Origin: Gammaproteobacteria bacterium
GTDB lineage: Bacteria; Pseudomonadota; Gammaproteobacteria; Ga0077536
DNA length: 33,739 nt
NCBI GenBank assembly: GCA_030830685.1
Contig: JAURMM010000100.1
Coordinates: 1-33,739 of the forward strand
Direction of reading: 5' to 3'
The translations under genes were made by a program, and so were the position numbers. The notes below the pieces were generated by a model, which saw only the letters and a program-made list of their open reading frames with translations, was not told the DNA's origin and ran no database searches. Of the stretch, positions 26,801 through 32,424 are shown piece by piece; position 1 is the stretch's first letter; each line of letters starts with the position of its first letter.

Positions 26801-27400
26801 CCACCGTTGCTTTTTTCGCAGGCAGTTGCCAACACGGCCTCTTCGTTTGATGTCGATCTCTGGGCGCTGCGCACGGCCTTGCGCTGGATCGCAGACAAGG
26901 ACGAAGAGAGTGACAGCCTCGGCTTTTTCATCCTGCCGCTTTCGCGAGGCAGCCTGGAAACCGACGGAATCGCGAGCATCATCATCAACGAGTTCATGAA
27001 CGCGCCGGTGCCACCCTCGCGGATTTGCTTCTCGCTGGATGACCGCGCAGCCCATGCCAATCTGCCGGAGGCGGTGGAATTGATCGGATCCCTGCGGGAA
27101 TTCGGGTGTCGTTTCGTGCTGGGCGAGTTTGCCGGTGCCCAGGGGGATCATGCCTATGTGCGAGAGCTGGCGGTGGACTTCATCGAGATCGCCGCTGCCT
27201 TCCAGCCGGCGCAAGGCCCCGAGCAGCGCGACCTGGTCATTGCGCGTTCAGTCAATGATCTGGTGCATTTCATGGGCAAGAGAACCATCGCTCGGGTGAA
27301 TGCCACGCCCGGCGCACTGGACGTACTGCGCAAGATGAAAGTCGATTTCGTCCACGATACCGCGCACGCAGTGCGCCTGCGGGTGAACAAAGATGATTGA
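23807..27400 (+). CDS. PilZ-like / DUF1631 / degenerate GGDEF-EAL signalling protein
   Basis: This 1197-residue cytoplasmic protein has four parts. Residues about 15-115 resemble PilZ, the c-di-GMP binding domain: a first R-rich motif (DRRQATR) is present, but the second D/NxSxxG motif is altered. Residues about 125-760 match the long helical DUF1631 type, with a low-complexity Gly/Ser/Pro stretch near 365-410. A GGDEF domain follows (HDALTNLY near 778), where the active-site signature reads GGGEW at 858-862, so cyclase activity is doubtful. From about 945 to the end is an EAL-like fold with the EAL, ExxT and DDFG motifs lost. It most likely senses or binds c-di-GMP rather than making or breaking it. 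Its last 8 bp overlap the kinase gene. Confidence 0.82.
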   Translation: MPADRVSVEIQNAEDTEIDRRQATRLLLRLDVHFALAGGKPVPCMAGDFAPADRILRLDAQHPWNELPRSMEGTLQLPPGNGSGQEVEVAASILRAEDRSLVISLVNPSPEALDLLKASVVSPPLSESQVRARQAAFAPEFRRLLPELRATTVRAVAQLGTSFVKTADERLTEALRDARNNREQTLFNEAQARFSRRQAQIVRQTVETLARAIDILDDPLQPMASADDESSNDLSLIELADFEEFLTVSQLSGAFEKQLTAILTPLNKRLSHLAAREVEMSTSPLGPRVMCEAFADAMKGLLNDNQVSDLVYQALRETLEEQLADLYTRVNTLLADRGVLSVIEPEKFAVRKLPDRGGARPLSSGTEWTGEGGGEPDGYHGHSSGPSVAQAHPGWAPSGSENGAPSSAWAMPSGYPSSVPLDQALIGATLAAESWAGQGPPLGQVLSLAQHQLALRRRLQDPEAGPAAQAQPAYTPQELLDGLSQLQYALAEAPAADPLYVENIKRQLTEALKARGGADKAIGQAESDGIEIVGTLFQSLLQDAEVGEFARGNLRRLQGLVHKAAIRDQALFSTKEHPLLKLLERVAQIEEDPGAGGASMRSRLQDVIGQVNRSYDQDPAVVESLLEKLDAEIELQGEDFQRGLQATVKAAEEQQRLLRERRARAGEAPPAEPNFPPELERWVGRAKSLRGGARLLMNANTPAPYVATVAWIGDDFNPYVLVDGKGEKIAALTLQQVVMYLRRGLIKVLREQQDTAIDRALFGVVNRLHRQVVEQATHDALTNLYTRKAFLQVVEEQLPLPDSRKEEPEAVLCEIALENLRDVNARFGHESGDHLIREISEELMANCDQRHTVLGRLGGGEWGLFWPRITLEKAQSEVEVLLERLSGLVSPFAPGMPPVFVAGIAGVDPKNPLLDLLVDAAHEGCAQARGQGEARVVIAGSDERKRLQLEQLAAYVNKAIARDRLVLLYHEVRPLEQASEQTVARFIVGAEDRAGKLIPPLLFSQAVANTASSFDVDLWALRTALRWIADKDEESDSLGFFILPLSRGSLETDGIASIIINEFMNAPVPPSRICFSLDDRAAHANLPEAVELIGSLREFGCRFVLGEFAGAQGDHAYVRELAVDFIEIAAAFQPAQGPEQRDLVIARSVNDLVHFMGKRTIARVNATPGALDVLRKMKVDFVHDTAHAVRLRVNKDD

Positions 27401-28676
27401 TAAACCGAAGAAAATAGGGAAGTACGACGTCGTCGACGTCCTGGGGCGCGGGGCCATGGGGGTGGTCTATCGCGGCCACGATCCGTACGTGGACAGGCCG
27501 GTGGCGATCAAGATCGCAACCAACGTCGGTATTGAAGGCGCCCAGGGCGTGGCGCGCCGCATGTTCGTCAACGAGGCGCGCTCAGCCGGCAGGCTCGATC
27601 ATCCCAATGTTCTCAAGGTGTACGAGGCGGGGGAGGAAAACGACCTGCCATACATGGTGATGGAGTACATCGCCGGTGGTGACACCTTGCGGAACTATTG
27701 CAAGGAGGGCTCGCTGTTGCCGGTGCCGGTGGTGATGCGGATCATCCGTCAGGCGGCCGATGCACTCGATTATGCGCATGAACAGGGAGTCCTGCATCGG
27801 GACATCAAGCCCGCTAACCTGATGCTCACACGCGAGGGCCAGGCCAAGATTGGCGACTTCGGTATTGCGCGGCGCATCGGTGCGGATCAGACGCAGATCA
27901 CGGGCTGGTTCGGATCACCGCTCTACATGTCGCCGGAACAGGCTCAGGACCTCGATATGACGCCGCAGTCCGATCTTTTCTCGCTGGGCTCGGTGTTCTA
28001 CGAACTGTTGACCGGCCAGGCAGCCTTTGCGGCCAAGGGGCTGACCGGCCTCATCCAGAAAATCCTGCATGAAGATCCCCCGCCGGTACACGAGGTCCGC
28101 ACCGATGTACCTGAGGAAGTCTGGGTAATCCTCAAGAAGATGATCGAGAAGGACGTCTCCAAACGCTACAAACGTGGCGCGGAAATCGTCCGGGACATCG
28201 ACGCGCTCCTGAATGATGTGCGCAATGTTCCGCTCATCTTTTCTGATGACCAGAAAATCCAGCGCATGAGCACACTCGTATTCTTCGAGGGCTTCGGCAA
28301 GGCCGAGCTGAAGGAGGTCAACAAGGCTGCAATCTGGCAGCGCTTCGCTCCGGGTGCGCAGATCTTTTCCGAGGGCTCGCGCGAGAACACCGCCTTCTTC
28401 GTGATCGTGGATGGCGCCGTGATGGTGGACATCAGCGGCGTGCAGATCAAGGAACTGGAATCCGGTGAGTGCTTCGGCGAGATGGAGTATCTCGCGGGCG
28501 GCACGCGCAGCGCCTCGATCACGACCAGCCGCGAAACCACCGTGCTCAAGGTCGAGCGGGACTTCAAGGAATGGGCTTCCCTGCCCTGCCAGTTGCGGAT
28601 GGGCAAGGCCTTCCAGGCGATGCTCATCAAGCGGCTCAGGGAAACCAGCCGGGAGCTCGCTCGCGCGCTGCGCTGA
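27393..28676 (+). CDS. Serine/threonine protein kinase with C-terminal cyclic nucleotide-binding domain
   Basis: The 427-residue protein joins two domains. Residues 11 to about 275 are a Hanks-type kinase with all key parts: glycine loop GRGAMG (18-23), Lys40, Glu61, catalytic HRD with Asp137, Asn142, DFG with Asp155, and the PE of the APE motif at 181-182. Residues about 295-400 form a cyclic nucleotide-binding domain whose phosphate-binding cassette keeps FGE (361-363) and Arg372, so cAMP or cGMP binding is plausible. There is no membrane segment, unlike PknB-type kinases, so it is cytoplasmic. Its ATG overlaps the previous stop within ATGATTGA, which suggests coupled translation and a shared pathway. 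Nucleotide binding probably switches the kinase; the substrate is unknown. Confidence 0.92.
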   Translation: MIDKPKKIGKYDVVDVLGRGAMGVVYRGHDPYVDRPVAIKIATNVGIEGAQGVARRMFVNEARSAGRLDHPNVLKVYEAGEENDLPYMVMEYIAGGDTLRNYCKEGSLLPVPVVMRIIRQAADALDYAHEQGVLHRDIKPANLMLTREGQAKIGDFGIARRIGADQTQITGWFGSPLYMSPEQAQDLDMTPQSDLFSLGSVFYELLTGQAAFAAKGLTGLIQKILHEDPPPVHEVRTDVPEEVWVILKKMIEKDVSKRYKRGAEIVRDIDALLNDVRNVPLIFSDDQKIQRMSTLVFFEGFGKAELKEVNKAAIWQRFAPGAQIFSEGSRENTAFFVIVDGAVMVDISGVQIKELESGECFGEMEYLAGGTRSASITTSRETTVLKVERDFKEWASLPCQLRMGKAFQAMLIKRLRETSRELARALR

Positions 28677-28718
28677 CCGCAGATCGCGGGCACGAGAGGC
28701 AGCACCACACTGAGGGGC

Positions 28719-28748
28719 TTGCCCTGATCGCCGTGACCTGTATATATT
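28719..28748 (+). promoter_or_regulatory. Probable lexA promoter
   Basis: TTGCCC at 28719-28724 and TATATT at 28743-28748 (5 of 6 to the -10 consensus) are separated by 18 bp. The -10 lies inside the first LexA box, so bound LexA would block RNA polymerase. Confidence 0.5.
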
Positions 28749-28753
28749 CACAC
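28738..28753. promoter_or_regulatory. LexA box 1 (one mismatch)
   Basis: CTGTATATATTCACAC follows the CTGT-N8-ACAG pattern with only the last base changed (C for G). It overlaps the predicted -10 box of lexA and directly adjoins the second box, so two LexA dimers could sit side by side. Confidence 0.65.
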
Positions 28754-28769
28754 CTGTATATACATACAG
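28754..28769. promoter_or_regulatory. LexA box 2 (perfect)
   Basis: CTGTATATACATACAG is a full match to the gammaproteobacterial LexA (SOS) operator. It lies 13 bp upstream of the lexA start codon, so the gene should be repressed by its own product and switched on by DNA damage. Confidence 0.88.
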
Positions 28770-28782
28770 GTGTAGGTGTGAC

Positions 28783-29397
28783 GTGGAAGATGATCTCACC
28801 CCCCGCCAGGCGGAAGTTCTCGCTCTGATTCGCGAAACGGTGTCCCGTACGGGGCTGCCTCCCACCCGCACGGAACTCGCCCGACGCCTTGGTGTTCGCT
28901 CTGCCAATTCTGCCGAACTGCTGCTGAGGGCCCTCGCTCGTAAGGGCGTGATTACCCTCATTCCCGGTGCCTCGCGGGGAATCCAGCTTGCCGAAACACT
29001 GGAAGCCGAGTCGGGCCTGCCGGTCATCGGACGGGTCGCCGCAGGCGCACCAGTGCTGGCCGCCGCGCATATCGAGGAATGGCAGCGCATCGATCCTGCA
29101 GTCTTTCGTCCGGCCCCCGATTACCTGCTGCGGGTCTGCGGTTCGAGCATGCGGGAAATCGGCATCCTCGATGGGGATCTCCTCGCAGTGCATGCCACGC
29201 CAGAGGCCAGAGATGGCCAGATTGTGGTGGCACGAATCGAGGATGAGGTCACTGTCAAACGCTACTTCCGCCAGGGATACAAGGTCACGCTCAAGGCAGA
29301 AAACCCCGACTTCTCACCACTTGAAATCGATCTCCGGGCGCAGGCTTTCGCAATCGAAGGCCTGGGCGTCGGCATCCTGAGAACTCGCGGGCTTTGA
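28783..29397 (+). CDS. lexA: LexA repressor, SOS master regulator
   Basis: The 204-residue protein has LexA length and layout. Residues 1-70 are the winged helix DNA-binding domain ([14 protein letters not shown], then [23 protein letters not shown]). The self-cleavage site is Ala87-Gly88 in VAAGAPV. The catalytic pair is Ser122, in [13 protein letters not shown], and Lys159, in VTVKRYF. The usual GDSM is GSSM here, a mild change beside the active serine. In SOS control it represses damage-response genes until RecA filaments trigger its cleavage. The start is a GTG at 28783 with AGG 6 nt upstream, and two LexA boxes lie just ahead. It is followed after 52 bp by the ImuB-like gene, which is probably co-transcribed. 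Confidence 0.95.
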   Translation: MEDDLTPRQAEVLALIRETVSRTGLPPTRTELARRLGVRSANSAELLLRALARKGVITLIPGASRGIQLAETLEAESGLPVIGRVAAGAPVLAAAHIEEWQRIDPAVFRPAPDYLLRVCGSSMREIGILDGDLLAVHATPEARDGQIVVARIEDEVTVKRYFRQGYKVTLKAENPDFSPLEIDLRAQAFAIEGLGVGILRTRGL

Positions 29398-29449
29398 GCA
29401 ATCACTGCTTAAGTCCGCCCAGTCGCACCCCCGAATTGGAGAACAACAA

Positions 29450-30400
29450 ATGACTCTGCCCAGATACCGGCCAAGCGCCTCTGTCCCGGGGCGTTTCCCC
29501 TATCGCGAAGCGCATCATGAGGCGACCCTGCGTGCACTGCGCCCCGGCGTGTCAAGCACCTACCAGCTCAGGCTTGATCTCCCGCAGTTTCCCCTGGAAG
29601 TTCTGCTGCGTGGGGCCGGGGAGGTCGGCCCGGTGGCATTGTGCGCGGGCGACGGACGCTTGATCACCCACACCAATGGCGCGGCAGCCTCACAGGGCGT
29701 GAGGCCCGGCATGTCGCTGCGTGCGGCGCAGGCGTTCTGTCCGGACCTCGCCGGCCTGGATAGAAACCCCACTGCAGAACATCAGGCCCTCGCTGATCTC
29801 CTGCACTTTCTGGCCCTTGGCCGACATCATGGCGAGCACCTGTCGCGCGACTCTGGCGCAGCGCTGCCCCTCAGTCCGCTCACGCTCCAGGTCAGTGGAC
29901 ATCTCCAGCCCGGGCGGGTGGACCAAGCCCCGTTGCTGAAACGCGACCTAAGGGCGCTGGGCTACCGGGCCACGGTGTCGCCCGCAGTATCGTTTGCGCG
30001 CAACCCGCTCTGGGTTGACCGAGATGCCGGCCCGCGTGGCGCTGGCGTACGCCTGAATGGTGGGGAGTGGGCCAGCCATCTGCACCTGCCGTGGACAATC
30101 ACTAAACGTCACGACCTCAATTTTGCACTGCAGCGCTTCGAGGCTGATCTGGATCTCGCCGTGCAGGCTGCGGGCCGGGACGTGAGCTGGCTGCAGGTTT
30201 GCCTGGTGAGTCAGCGGGGTGGGCGGATGCATCATGGTATCGAGCACATTCCCGCCGGGGCCTGGCGACGCGCCATGAGCGAACTGCGTGCGTGCGTTCA
30301 CCGGGAGCCGATTCTGCGAATCTCTGAGCTCGAGCTCCGGGTCGGGCTTGAGGGCCGCTTTCTGCCCGAGGGTGTCCGTCCCTCGGCAGTCCTGCAGTAG
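29450..30400 (+). CDS. Shortened ImuB-like (Y-family polymerase-related) protein
   Basis: The 316-residue protein shows a patchwork match to ImuB, the non-catalytic Y-family polymerase homologue of the ImuA-ImuB-DnaE2 mutasome, normally about 470-500 residues. Residues 38-120 (LRLDLPQFPLEVLLRG, then AAASQGVRPGMSL and AFCPDL) follow its N-terminal region, and 140-188 (LTLQVSG, then LRALGYRATVSPAVSFARNPLW) its palm part. Then, after only about 20 residues, 208-305 (HLHLPWTITKR, then LNFALQRFEADLDLAV) resumes in what is normally the C-terminal little-finger region. The thumb/helix-hairpin-helix section between them seems to be missing. Polymerase carboxylates are absent, as in ImuB. The ATG at 29450 has GGAG 9 nt upstream. 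No imuA or dnaE2 lies in the window. A gene-model error is unlikely because the frame is uninterrupted. Confidence 0.6.
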   Translation: MTLPRYRPSASVPGRFPYREAHHEATLRALRPGVSSTYQLRLDLPQFPLEVLLRGAGEVGPVALCAGDGRLITHTNGAAASQGVRPGMSLRAAQAFCPDLAGLDRNPTAEHQALADLLHFLALGRHHGEHLSRDSGAALPLSPLTLQVSGHLQPGRVDQAPLLKRDLRALGYRATVSPAVSFARNPLWVDRDAGPRGAGVRLNGGEWASHLHLPWTITKRHDLNFALQRFEADLDLAVQAAGRDVSWLQVCLVSQRGGRMHHGIEHIPAGAWRRAMSELRACVHREPILRISELELRVGLEGRFLPEGVRPSAVLQ

Positions 30401-30406
30401 GGGGCT

Positions 30407-30436
30407 TTGAAGCCGGCCGCGAAGCATGGATACTGT
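30407..30436 (+). promoter_or_regulatory. Possible sigma-70 promoter for the small ORF
   Basis: TTGAAG at 30407-30412 (4 of 6 to TTGACA) and TACTGT at 30431-30436 (4 of 6 to TATAAT) are spaced by 18 bp. Transcription would start near 30443, leaving a leader of about 25 nt that is mostly ribosome-binding site. It begins 7 bp after the ImuB-like stop codon. Confidence 0.4.
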
Positions 30437-30451
30437 GCTCTCATCATTTTT

Positions 30452-30467
30452 GAAAGGAGGTGATCCA
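30452..30467 (+). promoter_or_regulatory. Extended, near-ideal Shine-Dalgarno sequence
   Basis: GAAAGGAGGTGATCCA is complementary over 16 bases to the usual 3' end of bacterial 16S rRNA (TGGATCACCTCCTTTC). GGAGG ends 7 nt before the ATG at 30468, which is ideal spacing. No other gene in the window has a site of this strength. Confidence 0.85.
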
Positions 30468-30548
30468 ATGTCTAGTGAGATGTTCCGGATATCGCACCAG
30501 TCGCTGGATCTCAGCGCGCGCACCTTCACTTCGAGGGTCGCAGGCTGA
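30468..30548 (+). CDS. Small ORF, 26 residues, unknown function
   Basis: An ATG at 30468 opens 26 codons ending in TGA at 30546-30548. The peptide starts MSSEMFRISHQSLDLS and ends with FTSRVAG. It is Ser- and Arg-rich, mildly basic and has no hydrophobic stretch, so it is neither an obvious membrane peptide nor a type I toxin. The case for a real gene is the setting: a possible promoter just upstream, the strongest ribosome-binding site in the window, and a Rho-independent terminator 53 bp after the stop, giving a transcript of about 185 nt. It could be a small protein, a precursor peptide, or a leader whose translation matters more than its product. I do not recognise it. Confidence 0.5.
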   Translation: MSSEMFRISHQSLDLSARTFTSRVAG

Positions 30549-30600
30549 CAGTCACGCTTAGTGTTGCAAGTCCAGAGATTGACGATATTCAATCTCACGG

Positions 30601-30628
30601 AGGGCCGCCACGTGCGGCCCTTCTTTTT
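30601..30628 (+). terminator. Rho-independent terminator after the small ORF
   Basis: AGGGCCGC at 30601-30608 pairs perfectly with GCGGCCCT at 30614-30621 around the 5-nt loop CACGT and is followed by TCTTTTT. It should end transcripts from the lexA/ImuB-like genes and the small ORF. The metallophosphoesterase gene beyond it would then need its own promoter. Confidence 0.88.
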
Positions 30629-30684
30629 GCCCCAAGCGCCATGAAGCCTCGACTTCTTTCACTGCCTGACTACTCTGAGTACCC

Positions 30685-31509
30685 GTGAAAATCCAACTGC
30701 TCAGCGACCTCCATCTGGAGGTTGAGCCCTCTTTCAAACCTGAATACGCGCCGGGTGCTGACCTGCTGGTACTGGCTGGCGACATCGGCGCTCGGCCAGA
30801 GACACCCATGGCGCGACACGGGGCGCATGATTTCTGCCTCGATCGTTTCTCTCCTGCCTTGCGCCACTGGCCAGTTCCCGTGCTGTACATCCCGGGTAAT
30901 CATGAATACGACGGACAGGATTTCGACGAGTGCCGGCTTGCCCTGCGCGATACCGTTGAAGCACTGGGCATTACGTGGCTGGACGGAGAATGCCTTGTGT
31001 TCGAGGGAGTGCGTTTCATCGGCACTACCTTGTGGAGCGACTTCGATTGCTTCGGTGACCGTCCGTCGCATGTCCCGGGCTCGATGAGCCACAACCTGCG
31101 CATGCGCGAAAAATGCTTTCGCGCTGCCAACTACTATCTGGAAAAAACGGCGACCCTGCGCGAAGGCCAGCTTTTCGATGCGGAGGCGATGCGGGACGAA
31201 GCCCTGCGTTGCCAGCAGTGGCTGCGCGAGACGCTTGCAGAATCCCATGCGGGGCCGACAGTGGTCGTGACCCACTTTGCGCCCAGTCTGCGGAGCCACG
31301 ATCCGCGCTATGGGCTGACCCCCGGTACAGCCGGGTTTTGCAACGCACTGGATGATCTGCTGGATCTGGCCGACCTCTGGCTGCATGGCCATCTCCACTG
31401 CCCCAGCGACTATCGCGCGGGCCGCTGCCGTGTGGTGGCTAACCCGCTGGGCTATGCCGAGCAGGGCGAACAACAGGCTTTCCAGCCTCGCTGTGTGCTC
31501 GAGATTTAG
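30685..31509 (+). CDS. Calcineurin-like metallophosphoesterase
   Basis: The 274-residue protein carries the ordered metal-binding motifs of the family: SDLHLE (7-12), GDIGA near 32-36, GNHE near 72-75, a THFAPS histidine motif and GHLH towards the C-terminus. It should bind two metal ions and cleave a phosphoester bond in the cytoplasm. Substrates in this family range from nucleotides and phosphodiesters to proteins, so none is assigned. It starts at a GTG at 30685 (MKIQLLSDLH), only 56 bp past a terminator and with a weak ribosome-binding site. A TACTCT at 30671-30676 could be a -10, which would make the message almost leaderless. The enoyl-CoA hydratase gene follows after 56 bp. Confidence 0.9.
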   Translation: MKIQLLSDLHLEVEPSFKPEYAPGADLLVLAGDIGARPETPMARHGAHDFCLDRFSPALRHWPVPVLYIPGNHEYDGQDFDECRLALRDTVEALGITWLDGECLVFEGVRFIGTTLWSDFDCFGDRPSHVPGSMSHNLRMREKCFRAANYYLEKTATLREGQLFDAEAMRDEALRCQQWLRETLAESHAGPTVVVTHFAPSLRSHDPRYGLTPGTAGFCNALDDLLDLADLWLHGHLHCPSDYRAGRCRVVANPLGYAEQGEQQAFQPRCVLEI

Positions 31510-31565
31510 GCAGACTGCCACCATCACGAACGCCGGATACGGCAACAACGAGAGGGGAGATCACC

Positions 31566-32384
31566 ATGGCCATGTGGCAAGTCGAAAACAGGCAAGGCAT
31601 TGTCGTCGCCAGTTACGTCAATCCGCCCATGAACTACATGACGGCGGAGGGCATGAATGAATTGCGCGATCTGGTGGAGACCTGGCGCGCCCCTGAAGTC
31701 CGGGTGGTCATCCTGACCGGCGGCGTGCCCAACCGCTTCATCACCCATTACAGTGTCGAGGAACTCATCGAGAGCGCTCGCAACCGGCCTCTCATGATGA
31801 ACATGGGGCGGGCGTGGTTGCACCATCACAATGCCACGCTCACCAATTTGCGGGATCTCCCCAAGCCCGTCATCGCGGCGATGAGCGGCAGCACCATGGG
31901 CGGCGGCTTCGAAACCTCACTGTCCTGCGATATCCGCATCGCCCAAGCAGGGGATTTCCGTTACGGTCTGCCAGAAGTGACCCTGGGCATCCTGCCGGGC
32001 GGCTGCGGCACCCAGCGTCTGTCGCGTCTGATCGGCGCCGGCCGGGCCATCGACTTCATCCTGCGCGGGCGAATCTGCAAGCCGGAAGAGGCACTCGCGA
32101 TGGGCATCGTGCATGAGGTGGCGACGGACGCGAAGGCGCGCGCCCTGGAAATAGCAGAGGCCATGTGCAAGCTCTCGCCGGTTGCGATCGCGGAGACCAA
32201 GCGTGCGGTGTACGAGGGCAGCGAAGTCCATCTGCAGGGCGGGTTGGAGATCGAAGGCGATGCCTTCATTCACACCATGCTGACCGATGAGGCGGTGGCG
32301 ATCATGGAAGAGTATGTGGCGCAGCCGTTCGAAGATCGCGTCAAGTGGCTGGAACGTACCCGCGCCCTGTTGCATCCCCGCTGA
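31566..32384 (+). CDS. Enoyl-CoA hydratase/isomerase family protein
   Basis: The 272-residue protein is a crotonase-fold enzyme. The oxyanion-hole region is AAMSGSTMGGGFE, and both glutamates used by true hydratases are present: Glu116 (GGGFETSLSCD) and Glu137 (LPEVTLGILPGGCGTQRL). It would add water to an enoyl-CoA, as in fatty-acid or amino-acid breakdown, though other crotonase reactions cannot be excluded. A run of His residues at 86-88 is unusual but sits in a variable loop. The ATG at 31566 has GGGGAG about 7 nt upstream. No other beta-oxidation gene is next to it. An M48 peptidase gene follows on the same strand. Confidence 0.9.
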   Translation: MAMWQVENRQGIVVASYVNPPMNYMTAEGMNELRDLVETWRAPEVRVVILTGGVPNRFITHYSVEELIESARNRPLMMNMGRAWLHHHNATLTNLRDLPKPVIAAMSGSTMGGGFETSLSCDIRIAQAGDFRYGLPEVTLGILPGGCGTQRLSRLIGAGRAIDFILRGRICKPEEALAMGIVHEVATDAKARALEIAEAMCKLSPVAIAETKRAVYEGSEVHLQGGLEIEGDAFIHTMLTDEAVAIMEEYVAQPFEDRVKWLERTRALLHPR

Positions 32385-32424
32385 AGGCACTGCCGCCGGT
32401 GATGACGCTTCTGGCAGCCCGCCC

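Noticed and set aside
30478..30686. Alternative frame, open for about 68 codons, running through the small ORF and the terminator
   Set aside because: It has no start codon with a ribosome-binding site, begins right after a stop, and passes through the terminator hairpin. A frameshift product from the small ORF would need a slippery site, which I do not see.
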